The notes under the pieces were generated by a model that saw only the letters and a list, made by a program, of their open reading frames with translations, did not search any database and was not told the DNA's origin. Shown in pieces: positions 7,566 to 14,973 of a stretch of 35,385 nucleotides of DNA. Every line of letters begins with the position of its first letter. Position 1 is the first letter of the stretch. A program made the position numbers and the translations under genes. The DNA is from an uncultured Mucilaginibacter sp. (GTDB lineage Bacteria; Bacteroidota; Bacteroidia; Sphingobacteriales; Sphingobacteriaceae), in contig NZ_CAITNG010000033.1 in the NCBI RefSeq assembly GCF_903893715.1, positions 1-35,385 of the forward strand. Direction: 5' to 3'.

Positions 7566-7967
7566 ATGAACAAGATTGAACACATAGGCATTGCCGTGCG
7601 CGACATGGCCGCCGCCACCGACATATACGAGCGCCTGCTCAATACCAAAGTATATAAAACCGAAAGTGTGGCCAGCGAGTACGTTAACACGGTTTTTATG
7701 CAGACCGGCCCTAATAAAATAGAGCTCTTGGAAGCCACCAGCCCCGACAGCCCCATTGCTAAATTCATCGAAAAGAGGGGCGAAGGCATCCACCATATCG
7801 CCTTCGATGTAACCGACATCCGCGCCGAAATGGCCCGCCTCAAGGCCGAAGGTTTTACCTTATTGAACGAAGAACCCAAGAAAGGCGCCGATAATAAACT
7901 GGTCTGCTTTGTACATCCGAAGGGGGTGAATGGGGTGCTGATTGAGTTATGCCAGGAGATTGGATAG
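7566..7967 (+). CDS. mce: Methylmalonyl-CoA epimerase
   Basis: The 133-residue protein begins MNKIEHIGIAVRDMAAATDIYERLL, continues with NKIELLEATSPDSPIAKFIEKRGEGIHHIAFDVTDI, and ends HPKGVNGVLIELCQ. These segments hold the VOC-fold metal ligands (His6, the Glu in IELLE, the His in GIHHIAF and the Glu in VLIEL) and are characteristic of methylmalonyl-CoA epimerase rather than general VOC proteins. The enzyme interconverts the R and S forms of methylmalonyl-CoA in propionate metabolism and in the succinate-propionate route. It acts in the cytoplasm. The gene is single and divergent from iscS; the mutase genes are not in the window. Confidence 0.92.
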   Translation: MNKIEHIGIAVRDMAAATDIYERLLNTKVYKTESVASEYVNTVFMQTGPNKIELLEATSPDSPIAKFIEKRGEGIHHIAFDVTDIRAEMARLKAEGFTLLNEEPKKGADNKLVCFVHPKGVNGVLIELCQEIG

Positions 7968-7973
7968 GTTTTA

Positions 7974-8008
7974 TTTCGAATTTCTGATGTGGGATTTCGG
8001 ATTTATTT
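7974..8008. repeat. Heptamer array downstream of mce
   Basis: The 35 bp after the mce stop repeat TTTCGGA-like units with a 7-bp period (TTTCGAA, TTTCTGA, TGTGGGA, TTTCGGA, TTTATTT). It shares its heptamer with the arrays at 11610 and 12175. No inverted partner is visible close by. Confidence 0.65.
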
Positions 8009-8030
8009 TAAACCAAAATATATGATTCAC

Positions 8031-8220
8031 TCTCGTCAGCAGGTAAGTTTCGGCTAAAAGCTGGATGAACAGGCAGGGCAGGAGCGCGGGGAGAGGGCAT
8101 AGCAATTTTTTCCTGAAGCGTAGGCCAGGTGCGCGAACGCGGAAAAAGGTTGCAGCCCGTGGTTCATCCGGCTTGTGCGGTAGGGCAAGTGCGGCAAAGA
8201 AACATTCCTGCTGACAAGCA
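8031..8220. mobile_element. GC-rich element with terminal inverted repeats (MITE-like)
   Basis: A 190-bp non-coding block is bounded by inverted repeats: TCGTCAGCAGG at 8033-8043 and CCTGCTGACAAG at 8207-8218, with GTTTC/GAAAC just inside. A second nested pair follows (GCTGGATGAAC at 8060-8070 and GTTCATCCGGC at 8162-8172). It is GC-richer than the flanks. Frames through it look like chance translations of a structured sequence. The fold-back structure fits a miniature inverted-repeat element or a structured RNA. Confidence 0.6.
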
Positions 8221-8226
8221 TTTTTG

Positions 8227-8250
8227 TTTCTTTTGATGCCTCAAAAGAAA
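8227..8250. terminator. Perfect 10-bp hairpin just after pflA
   Basis: TTTCTTTTGA (8227-8236) pairs with TCAAAAGAAA (8241-8250) around a 4-nt loop, starting 3 bp beyond the pflA stop codon. There is no T-run after it on the minus strand, so it may protect a 3' end rather than terminate strongly. Confidence 0.55.
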
Positions 8251-8252
8251 AA

Positions 8253-9035
8253 TCACACCACCACCACATCCTCAAAATACTTTTCAAATATCCCTTTAGC
8301 ACGTTCCTTTTCATCATACGTAGGTATAGGTGTACCAATTAAGGGGTAAATCAAACCCATTGCCTCCCATTTGTGTATACCCAACTGGTGATAGGGGATA
8401 ATCTGCACTTTTTCAACGGTTTTATAGTTGCCAAAATGCTGCGCCCATTGTTCCAGGTATTCGGGTTGGTCTGTCCAGCCGGGTACCAGCACATAACGTA
8501 ACCACATGGGTTTGCCGGTGCTTTCGCGATAGGCGGCCAGTTGCAGCGTAGTTTTGTTGCTTTGTTTGGTCAGTTTTTGGTGCCATTCATCGTCGATGTG
8601 TTTTACATCGAGCAGCAGCAGGTCGGTATGGTTCAGTAGTTCGTGCACGTCGGGCGTGTTGAGTTTCCCGTTCGAGTCGAGGCAGGTATGTATGCCCTGT
8701 TCTTTCAGCTTTTTAAAAAACGTGGTCAGTTTACTGCGCTGCAGCAAGGGCTCGCCGCCCGATACGGTTACGCCGCCGCTATCGCCAAAATAGCCTTTTT
8801 GGCGTACGGCACGTTTTACCAGTTCATCAATCTCCACCAATATGCCACCTTTAACATCCAACGAGTCGGGGTTGTGGCAATACAAACACCTAAACTGGCA
8901 GCCCTGCACAAACACCACCATGCGTATGCCGGGGCCATCGTGTGTGCCAAAGGTTTCCAACGAGTGAATGCGTAAATGGTCAGGGTCATTTACGTTGAGA
9001 TGAGCAGCTTCAATATCCTGTAAAGGCAAGTACAT
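8253..9035 (-). CDS. pflA: Pyruvate formate-lyase activating enzyme (radical SAM)
   Basis: The 260-residue protein carries the radical SAM motif at Cys46, Cys50 and Cys53 (GCQFRCLYCHNPDS). It is followed by the glycine-rich VTVSGGEPLLQ segment that contacts S-adenosylmethionine, and by LLLDVKHID and LRYVLVPGWTD, all typical of PflA. It cleaves SAM with a [4Fe-4S] cluster and places a radical on the glycine of pyruvate formate-lyase. It lies 71 bp downstream of pflB on the same strand. A strong terminator sits in that gap, so expression relative to pflB is probably lower. There is no additional ferredoxin-like domain; the length is the usual one for PflA. Confidence 0.95.
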   Translation of the reverse strand: MYLPLQDIEAAHLNVNDPDHLRIHSLETFGTHDGPGIRMVVFVQGCQFRCLYCHNPDSLDVKGGILVEIDELVKRAVRQKGYFGDSGGVTVSGGEPLLQRSKLTTFFKKLKEQGIHTCLDSNGKLNTPDVHELLNHTDLLLLDVKHIDDEWHQKLTKQSNKTTLQLAAYRESTGKPMWLRYVLVPGWTDQPEYLEQWAQHFGNYKTVEKVQIIPYHQLGIHKWEAMGLIYPLIGTPIPTYDEKERAKGIFEKYFEDVVVV

Positions 9036-9044
9036 GGTTTATAA

Positions 9045-9085
9045 TTAAAAAAGGGCCGGACTTTATTAAAGCAAATCCGGCCCCC
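9045..9085 (-). terminator. Terminator between pflB and pflA
   Basis: On the minus strand GGGCCGGA (complement of 9076-9083) pairs with TCCGGCCC (complement of 9053-9060) and is followed by a T-run (9052 down to 9047). It sits after the pflB stop and before the pflA start, so it should attenuate read-through into pflA. Confidence 0.8.
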
Positions 9086-9106
9086 AAATTAACACAAAAA
9101 TTCAGT

Positions 9107-11341
9107 TTACATACTTTCGTGGAAAGTACGGTTGATTACTTCCAACTGATGCTCGCGCGATAGCCTTACAAAGTTAACGGCATAGCCCGATACCCTGATG
9201 GTCAATTGCGGGTACAACTCGGGGTGCTCATAAGCATCAACCAGCGTAGCACGGTCAAGCACGTTTACGTTCAGGTGGTGCGCGCCTTGGTTAAAGTAAC
9301 CATCAAAGGTGTGCACCAGGTTATCTACCTGCTCGGTACGTGTATCGCCCAGCGATTTTGGCACCACCGAAAAGGTGTTGGATATGCCATCTTGCGCGTC
9401 GCAATATTTCAATTTTGCAACCGAGTTTAAGGATGCAATGGCGCCACTGCAGTCGCGACCGTGCATTGGGTTGGCACCAGGTGCAAACGGTTCGCCGGCT
9501 TTACGCCCGTCGGGAGTGGCGCCGGTATTGGTACCGTACATTACGTTGGATGTGATGGTTAGCAACGACAGGGTAGGAGTTGCATTTTTGTAGGCCATGT
9601 GTTTACGCAGCTCGGTAACAAAAATATGGGTAACCTCTTTTGCAATTTCATCCACACGATCGTCGTCGTTACCAAACTGAGGATATTCGCCTTCAATTTT
9701 AAAGTCAACGGTAAGGCCCTTTTCATTACGTATAGGGGTTACTTTGGCATATTTTATGGCCGATAAAGAGTCGGCAATAATAGATATACCGGCAGCACCA
9801 TAAGCAATGTCAATATGCGGGTCGGTATCAACCAATGCCATTTGCGCACGTTCGTAATAGTATTTATCGTGCATGTAATGGATAATGAACATGGCTTTGG
9901 CATACACACGGGCCAGTTCGCTCAGGGTGCGGCTGAACACATCTACCACCAGGTCGTAATCCAATGCACCTTCAGGCAGTTCCGGTATATTTTTTATTAC
10001 CTGTGTTCCATCCAACTCTTCGCGGCCGCCATTCAAGGCAATCAGCAATGCTTTTGGCAGATTGGCACGTGCGCCAAAGTGTTGTATGGATTTACCTATT
10101 TTTTGGTAGGATACGCAGCAAGCAATACCATAATCGTCCGATCCGCGGTTTTCGCGCATCAGGTCGTCGTTTTCGTATTGTAGCGATGAAGTATCGATAG
10201 ATACCTGCGCGCAGAATTTTTTGAAGCCTTCGGGCAATTTTTCAGACCAAAGTATGGTCAGGTTTGGTTCGGGCGATGCACCCAGATTGTACAGTGTTTG
10301 CAAAAACCTGAACGAAGTGCGGGTAACCTTAGTACGTCCGTCGTGCAGAATACCGCCTATGGCTTCGGTAACCCAGGTAGGGTCGCCGCCAAATATTTCA
10401 TCGTACGATGCAGGGCGCAAATGCCTAATCAGGCGCAGTTTCATAACAAACTGGTCTATCAATTCCTGTGCGCCTTCTTCGTTAAGCAATCCGCATTCAA
10501 TATCGCGTTGAATATAAATATCTAAAAAGGCCGAAACATTGCCTAAGCTCATGGCAGCGCCATCCTGCTCTTTCACAGCGCTCAGGTATGCAAAGTATAC
10601 CCATTGTACAGCTTCGGTTGCATTTTGGGCAGGTTTGGTGATGTCAAAACCATAAGTGGCTGCCATAGTGGCCATATCCTTTAATGCACCTATCTGTGCA
10701 GTTATTTCTTCGCGCAGGCGCACTTTGTGTTCGGTCATTTCGCCGGCTACATCTGCAAGGTCAGTTTTTTTGAACTGTATAAGCTGGTTGGTGCCATAAA
10801 GGGCCAAACGCCTGTAATCGCCGATGATACGGCCACGGGCGTAGTTATCGGGCAGGCCGGTAAGTACGTGTTTTGAACGGAAAGCCCTTATTTCGGCATC
10901 GTAAGCGTTAAACACGCCTTCGTTATGGTTTTTGGCGTAGTTAAATATATCGTGCACGCGGGGCGATATTTTGAGGCCGCGTTCGTTAAGGGCGCTTTCT
11001 ACCAGTTTTATGCCGCCAAAAGGTTTCATGGAGCGTTTCAGCAACATGTCGGTTTGCAAACCGGCTATTACTTCGTTTTTACGGTCGATATAGCCCGGGC
11101 CGAATGCGGTGATGGACGAGATAGTTTCAGTATCGACAGCCAGCACGCCGTTGTTTGCACGCTCTTTGGCCAGAGCCGCCGCGCAGGCCTCCCAAAGCTT
11201 TTTTGTTTTTGCCGATGGCCCCTGTAAAAAGGACGCGTCGCCGGTATAAGGGATAATGTTTTTTACAACAAAATCGTAAACGTTAAGGTGGTTTGTCCAC
11301 TCGCCTGTTTCAAAGTTTGACAGTGTTTCTGCGGTTTTCAT
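9107..11341 (-). CDS. pflB: Formate C-acetyltransferase (pyruvate formate-lyase)
   Basis: The 744-residue protein is full length for PflB. The catalytic cysteine pair is Cys408-Cys409 in GIACCVSYQ, and the radical glycine is Gly719 in RVSGYAVNF near the C-terminus. Other family segments are [20 protein letters not shown] and [20 protein letters not shown]. The enzyme converts pyruvate and CoA to acetyl-CoA and formate under anoxic conditions, once activated by PflA, encoded downstream. Its presence implies that the organism can ferment or live with little oxygen. No focA formate channel is adjacent. A good Bacteroidota-type promoter precedes the gene and a separate palindrome lies further upstream. 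Confidence 0.97.
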   Translation of the reverse strand: MKTAETLSNFETGEWTNHLNVYDFVVKNIIPYTGDASFLQGPSAKTKKLWEACAAALAKERANNGVLAVDTETISSITAFGPGYIDRKNEVIAGLQTDMLLKRSMKPFGGIKLVESALNERGLKISPRVHDIFNYAKNHNEGVFNAYDAEIRAFRSKHVLTGLPDNYARGRIIGDYRRLALYGTNQLIQFKKTDLADVAGEMTEHKVRLREEITAQIGALKDMATMAATYGFDITKPAQNATEAVQWVYFAYLSAVKEQDGAAMSLGNVSAFLDIYIQRDIECGLLNEEGAQELIDQFVMKLRLIRHLRPASYDEIFGGDPTWVTEAIGGILHDGRTKVTRTSFRFLQTLYNLGASPEPNLTILWSEKLPEGFKKFCAQVSIDTSSLQYENDDLMRENRGSDDYGIACCVSYQKIGKSIQHFGARANLPKALLIALNGGREELDGTQVIKNIPELPEGALDYDLVVDVFSRTLSELARVYAKAMFIIHYMHDKYYYERAQMALVDTDPHIDIAYGAAGISIIADSLSAIKYAKVTPIRNEKGLTVDFKIEGEYPQFGNDDDRVDEIAKEVTHIFVTELRKHMAYKNATPTLSLLTITSNVMYGTNTGATPDGRKAGEPFAPGANPMHGRDCSGAIASLNSVAKLKYCDAQDGISNTFSVVPKSLGDTRTEQVDNLVHTFDGYFNQGAHHLNVNVLDRATLVDAYEHPELYPQLTIRVSGYAVNFVRLSREHQLEVINRTFHESM

Positions 11342-11366
11342 GTGTTTTGGTATTAATTTGTTACAC

Positions 11367-11395
11367 CAAAGTTACTCTGGTCGCAAATGCCCAAA
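11367..11395 (-). promoter_or_regulatory. pflB promoter
   Basis: On the minus strand TAACTTTG (complement of 11367-11374) matches TAnnTTTG and lies 25 bp before the pflB start. TTTG (complement of 11392-11395) sits 17 bp further upstream as the -33 element. Confidence 0.75.
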
Positions 11396-11460
11396 CGTGC
11401 GCTAAATCACTAATAAAACTATTAGTATATTGAAAATTTTAACAGTTGTAATCTTGATAA

Positions 11461-11477
11461 ATTAACAGATTGTTAAT
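11461..11477. promoter_or_regulatory. Palindrome upstream of pflB (possible regulator site)
   Basis: ATTAACA and TGTTAAT form a perfect 7-bp inverted repeat around GAT. A near-copy, TTAACAGTTGTAA, lies about 25 bp away toward pflB. The site is about 85 bp upstream of the predicted promoter. It could bind a Crp/Fnr-type or other oxygen-responsive regulator; its distance is larger than usual for Fnr activation. The remaining gap to 11609 is AT-rich with no gene. Confidence 0.4.
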
Positions 11478-11609
11478 TATGTCCATGTTTTATTGATTTT
11501 TTGTTAATATAATGTGGCGTTTTTTTTATCGGGTTTTGTAAAAAGTGATAAATACCATGGTTTTGGCAGGATTAATTGGGGGTGAAAAAGCGGGAAAAAG
11601 GAATATATA

Positions 11610-11644
11610 TTTCGGATTTCGAATATCCGATTTCGGATTTGTCT
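11610..11644. repeat. Heptamer array, left member of a pair enclosing the next gene
   Basis: Units TTTCGGA, TTTCGAA, TATCCGA, TTTCGGA and TTTGTCT run with a 7-bp period and end 10 bp before the start codon at 11655. The array is complementary in type to the one at 12175-12209. Confidence 0.8.
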
Positions 11645-11654
11645 TTATCTTTAA

Positions 11655-12149
11655 ATGATGATTTTACTGAACATGCCTGAATTATTTGGAATTGGTTTAG
11701 AGGTGTATATAATCCTTTTGGTACTGGGCACACCAATGTTTTTCTTTTGGCGATGGTTGTTCAAGCATATCAAACCTGGGTCAAAAAGGCTTTTATTAAC
11801 CTGTTTCGCTACCATTATTGGTTCACCAATTATATACCTATTGTTTATCGCGGCTTTTATATTTTGTAGCGAGTATTATCCAAATCGCGATTTCGACAAG
11901 AAACAATGGTTGGCCGATAGCACCAGGCGGTATGAATATTCAAAGGATATCATTAGCAGTAAAATGCTTATTGGTAAAACACAGCAGCAGGTAAAACAAA
12001 TTTTGGGTGATAGCGGAAACAAGGATAGCGAGGTAACCTGGTACTATGAATTAGGATATAGGCCGCAAATTACCGGTATTGATCCTGATTATTTAGAAAT
12101 TGATTTTAAATACGGTAGAGCGACCGAGATAGTACAGCATTTCAAATAG
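11655..12149 (+). CDS. Membrane protein with a BamE/SmpA-like C-terminal domain
   Basis: The 164-residue protein has two predicted membrane helices in its first 80 residues (GLEVYIILLVLGTPMFFFWR and LLLTCFATIIGSPIIYLLFI). A soluble domain of about 75 residues follows. That domain has the outline of the SmpA/OmlA (BamE-like) fold: a helix with KMLIGKTQQQVKQILGDS, then a Trp-Tyr strand EVTWYYELGY, then LEIDFKYGRATEIV. In BamE this domain helps outer-membrane assembly, but many proteins with two N-terminal helices plus this domain have no known role. The gene stands alone and is enclosed by an inverted pair of heptamer arrays, which suggests that it entered as a unit. No conserved neighbour helps. 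Confidence 0.7.
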   Translation: MMILLNMPELFGIGLEVYIILLVLGTPMFFFWRWLFKHIKPGSKRLLLTCFATIIGSPIIYLLFIAAFIFCSEYYPNRDFDKKQWLADSTRRYEYSKDIISSKMLIGKTQQQVKQILGDSGNKDSEVTWYYELGYRPQITGIDPDYLEIDFKYGRATEIVQHFK

Positions 12150-12174
12150 GATTTCACTAAACCATTCCTACACC

Positions 12175-12209
12175 ATATCCGAAATCGAAAATCCGACATC
12201 CGAAATCAA
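12175..12209. repeat. Heptamer array, right member of the pair
   Basis: Units ATATCCG, AAATCGA, AAATCCG, ACATCCG and AAATCAA follow with an exact 7-bp period, beginning 25 bp after the stop of the BamE-like gene. They are the reverse-complement form of the array at 11610-11644. Confidence 0.8.
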
Positions 12210-12250
12210 AAACATTTCTCAATTAATTTTTACTAAATAAAAAATAACAC

Positions 12251-12258
12251 TATATTTG
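12251..12258 (+). promoter_or_regulatory. -7 element of the rpmE2 promoter
   Basis: TATATTTG fits TAnnTTTG exactly, 28 bp before the L31 start codon. A T-run at 12227-12231 lies about 20 bp upstream in the -33 position. Confidence 0.65.
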
Positions 12259-12286
12259 CGCCTCTTTTGAAAGGAAAGATATTACA

Positions 12287-12532
12287 ATGAAGAAAGACCT
12301 GCACCCGAAAAATTACAGATTGGTTATATTTAAAGACTTGTCTAACGACTACGCTTTTATGACTAAATCTTGCATCGATACCAAAGAAACCATTAAATGG
12401 GAAGACGGTAACGAATATCCATTGATCAAATTGGAAATTTCGCATACTTCGCACCCGTTCTATACCGGTAAAATGAAACTGGTGGATACCGCCGGCCGTA
12501 TCGATAAATTTAAGAACCGTTACAACCGCTAA
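12287..12532 (+). CDS. rpmE2: 50S ribosomal protein L31 type B
   Basis: The 81-residue protein begins [20 protein letters not shown] and contains [25 protein letters not shown] near the C-terminus, which are the signature segments of L31 type B. It has only one cysteine and so lacks the zinc-binding CxxC pairs of the zinc-containing form; this class does not need zinc. It is a component of the large ribosomal subunit, at the bridge to the small subunit. The gene has its own promoter and a strong terminator, so it forms a single-gene transcript. There is no second L31 gene in the window. Confidence 0.96.
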   Translation: MKKDLHPKNYRLVIFKDLSNDYAFMTKSCIDTKETIKWEDGNEYPLIKLEISHTSHPFYTGKMKLVDTAGRIDKFKNRYNR

Positions 12533-12558
12533 TCGGTTTCTAAAAAATAATATTTTAA

Positions 12559-12592
12559 AGTCCCGGCCTTGCTTCGGGACTTTTTTTATTTT
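12559..12592 (+). terminator. rpmE2 terminator
   Basis: AGTCCCG (12559-12565) pairs with CGGGACT (12575-12581), followed by a T-rich run to 12592. The next gene starts at 12599, so its transcript must either read through or start within this stretch. Confidence 0.9.
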
Positions 12593-12598
12593 TGTGCA

Positions 12599-13786
12599 AT
12601 GGCGATCATCCTGTTCGACGATAAAGCGCACCAAACGCTTTTACCCTTAACCTTTACCCGCCCCGTTGCCGATATGCGCATAGGGATACTCACCATTGCC
12701 GAAAAATGGGCCAAACACTTTAACCTCGAACATTCATTTCATACGCAGGAATACCTACAAGGCAAGTTCCCGCTCGTGATAGAGGAACGTAATCTGTTTA
12801 TCAATGGTTCGGTTTGCCCGGATGAAGAGTTGTTGGAAGCCATTGTGAAGCTCCATGGTTCGGAAGTTTTGGTAAAAGGCGGGCTTTTTATCGCCGTAAA
12901 GCTGAACGAAAGCGACGCTAAAGAGTTTAACGTCGCCGATTTTTCCAAATACAAACCCATCGATTATCACGGTACTTTTATATCGATAAAATACCCCGAA
13001 GATATTTTCAAACACAATCCGGTCGAAATCCGCAAGGACTATAAACTCCTGACCGAAGGCCGTACCAGCACCAATATCAGTTCCACCAACACCATTATGG
13101 GCGATGATATCTTTGTGGAAGAAGGCGCAGAGGCGGAGTGTTCCATTTTCAATACCAAAATAGGCCCTATATACTTAGGCAAAAACTCGCAGGTATGGGA
13201 GGGGAGCGCCATACGCGGTTCGTTCGCGTTGTGCAATGATTCGCAGGTGAAAATGGGCTCCAAAATATACAGCGGCACTACTATTGGCCCTTTTTGCCGT
13301 ATTGGCGGCGAGGTGAACAACTCGGTGCTGTGGGGTTATTCATCCAAAGGACACGAGGGCTATTTGGGCAATTCGGTATTGGGCGAGTGGTGCAATATTG
13401 GCGCCGATACCAATAACTCCAACCTGAAGAACAACTATACCGAAGTAAAACTGTGGGACTATACCACGCAGCACTTTCGCCCCACAGGTATGCAATTTTG
13501 CGGTTTGATTATGGCCGACCATGCCAAATGCGGCATCAATACCATGTTTAACACCGGCACGGTGGTAGGCGTGGGCGCCAATGTTTTTGGTGGGGGATAC
13601 CCGCCTAACTTTATCCCCGATTTTGGATGGGGCGGCAAAAACCATATGGAGCTTTATCGTTTAGACAAGATGATGGATACCGCTCAGCGCGTATTCGACA
13701 GGCGCGACGGCCGGGTATTCGACGACAACGAAAAAGCCATCCTGACCAAAGTATTCGAACTAACACAACCATACAGAAGATTTTAA
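12599..13786 (+). CDS. GlmU-like protein, Bacteroidota type (nucleotidyltransferase plus left-handed beta-helix)
   Basis: Translation from the ATG at 12599 gives 395 residues beginning MAIILFDDKAHQTLLPLTFTRPVADMRIG, the standard start of the Bacteroidota GlmU-like family. An upstream ATG at 12569 falls inside the rpmE2 terminator hairpin and is not used here. The first ~190 residues form a nucleotidyltransferase-like domain. The rest has hexapeptide repeats of a left-handed beta-helix (ISSTNTIMGDDIFVEEGAEA, then IGPIYLGKNSQVWEGSAIRG, then IYSGTTIGPFCRIGGEVNNS), typical of acyl or sugar-phosphate transferases. By family it is expected to make UDP-N-acetylglucosamine or a related sugar nucleotide. 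Nine bp separate it from tpiA, so the two are co-transcribed. Confidence 0.88.
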   Translation: MAIILFDDKAHQTLLPLTFTRPVADMRIGILTIAEKWAKHFNLEHSFHTQEYLQGKFPLVIEERNLFINGSVCPDEELLEAIVKLHGSEVLVKGGLFIAVKLNESDAKEFNVADFSKYKPIDYHGTFISIKYPEDIFKHNPVEIRKDYKLLTEGRTSTNISSTNTIMGDDIFVEEGAEAECSIFNTKIGPIYLGKNSQVWEGSAIRGSFALCNDSQVKMGSKIYSGTTIGPFCRIGGEVNNSVLWGYSSKGHEGYLGNSVLGEWCNIGADTNNSNLKNNYTEVKLWDYTTQHFRPTGMQFCGLIMADHAKCGINTMFNTGTVVGVGANVFGGGYPPNFIPDFGWGGKNHMELYRLDKMMDTAQRVFDRRDGRVFDDNEKAILTKVFELTQPYRRF

Positions 13787-13795
13787 TAATACATC

Positions 13796-14560
13796 ATGAG
13801 ACAAAAAATTGTAGCCGGCAACTGGAAAATGAACCTCGACCTTAACGAAGGTATCACCTTATTTAACGAAGTTGCGGCCTTTATTGCGCAGGATATTACC
13901 GGCAGCCAGCAAGCCATTGTTTGCAGTCCGTACATACATTTAAGTGCTTTAACCGCTTTGGCAAAAGGCAATACCAAACTATCGGTGGGGGCGCAAAACG
14001 CGCACCAGGCAGAATCGGGCGCTTATACCGGCGAGATTTCGGCCAAGATGCTCACTTCGGTTGGTGTTACTTACGTGATATTGGGCCACTCGGAGCGCCG
14101 CCAGTATTTTGGCGAAACCAACGAACTGCTGGCCAAAAAAACCGATACCGTATTAAAACACGGTTTAAAACCCATCTTCTGCATCGGCGAAACCTTGCAG
14201 GAGCGCGAAAGCGGTGTGTATTTCGATATCATCAAACAACAACTGGTTGAGGCGGTGTTCCATTTGGAGGCATCTGAGTTCAGTAAACTGGTGATAGCTT
14301 ACGAACCGGTTTGGGCCATAGGTACAGGCGTAACTGCGAGTGCCGAGCAGGCGCAGGAGATACATGCTTTCATTCGCAAAGAAATTGCCGCGAAATACGG
14401 CCAGGCTGTTGCCGATGGTATCAGCATCCTGTATGGCGGAAGCTGCAACCCTAAAAACGCCCCCGAACTGTTCGCAAAACCCGATATCGACGGTGGCCTC
14501 ATCGGCGGTGCATCGCTAAAGGCAAGGGATTTTGTGGATATATTGAAAGTGTTTAATTGA
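13796..14560 (+). CDS. tpiA: Triosephosphate isomerase
   Basis: The 254-residue protein has all hallmark segments: AGNWKMN with the substrate-binding Lys11, the catalytic electrophile His98 in LGHSERR, the catalytic base Glu170 in AYEPVWAIGTG (which also starts the flexible loop), and the phosphate-binding YGGSCNPKN and GGLIGGASL. It interconverts dihydroxyacetone phosphate and glyceraldehyde 3-phosphate in glycolysis and gluconeogenesis, in the cytoplasm, as a dimer. The gene follows the GlmU-like gene by 9 bp. Its stop codon is followed at once by a heptamer array. Confidence 0.97.
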   Translation: MRQKIVAGNWKMNLDLNEGITLFNEVAAFIAQDITGSQQAIVCSPYIHLSALTALAKGNTKLSVGAQNAHQAESGAYTGEISAKMLTSVGVTYVILGHSERRQYFGETNELLAKKTDTVLKHGLKPIFCIGETLQERESGVYFDIIKQQLVEAVFHLEASEFSKLVIAYEPVWAIGTGVTASAEQAQEIHAFIRKEIAAKYGQAVADGISILYGGSCNPKNAPELFAKPDIDGGLIGGASLKARDFVDILKVFN

Positions 14561-14561
14561 T

Positions 14562-14596
14562 TGCGTATTGAGATGTGCGTATTGCGTATAGCGATA
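14562..14596. repeat. Heptamer array, left member of a pair enclosing a broken gene
   Basis: Units TGCGTAT, TGAGATG, TGCGTAT, TGCGTAT and AGCGATA with a 7-bp period begin directly after the tpiA stop. They are the complement type of the array at 14939-14973. Confidence 0.85.
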
Positions 14597-14617
14597 AAGG
14601 TCCAAAAATAGGGACGA

Positions 14618-14932
14618 ATGGGTGAAGAAAATCAAATTTGGATATGTTTAGCTCATGTTTCAGCAAATCAAGATACTGAAAGTGTTTTGAAATCGGGCAA
14701 AGGAGCTTATGTTAATGTTTAAGGTTATGCTATCAACCCCCTTGATTTCGAGATTCAAATCAAGAATGCTTTAGATGAAATGGGATTGATCCTGTTGTCA
14801 ATTGAAGATGAAGAGCCGTTTTCTGTGAGGATTAGTGAGTGGGAAGTTAACGATATGATATTAGAAAAAGCTAAACAAGTTGAACAAACTAAGAATATTC
14901 GATTTACAACGTTCCACACCTACTCAGAATAA
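14618..14932 (+). pseudogene. Unknown 104-codon gene with one internal TAA
   Basis: From the ATG at 14618 the plus strand reads MGEENQIWICLAHVSANQDT and so on, reaching a TAA at 14720-14722 (codon 35). The same frame then continues for 69 more sense codons, through NPLDFEIQIKNALDEMGLIL and ending FTTFHTYSE, to a second TAA at 14930-14932. No shift of frame is needed, so one nonsense change explains the break. No in-frame ATG just after the stop would restart translation. I do not recognise the protein, which looks cytoplasmic and acidic. It is enclosed by the heptamer arrays at 14562 and 14939 and is AT-richer than tpiA and prmA. A sequencing error or a read-through codon cannot be excluded. 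Confidence 0.8.
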
Positions 14933-14938
14933 TTAAAT

Positions 14939-14973
14939 CGCAATACGCAATACGCCCATCGCAATACTCAAAA
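14939..14973. repeat. Heptamer array, right member of the pair
   Basis: Units CGCAATA, CGCAATA, CGCCCAT, CGCAATA and CTCAAAA with a 7-bp period run up to and into the prmA start codon. Over about 38 bp the array pairs well with the one after tpiA. Confidence 0.85.

Noticed and set aside
8054..8338. A 94-codon minus-strand frame running through the GC-rich element after pflA
   Set aside because: It overlaps the 3' end of pflA and is open only because of the composition of the inverted-repeat element; the translation has no protein character.
12569..12598. Upstream start for the GlmU-like gene
   Set aside because: The ATG at 12569 lies within the loop of the rpmE2 terminator; the family N-terminus begins at 12599.
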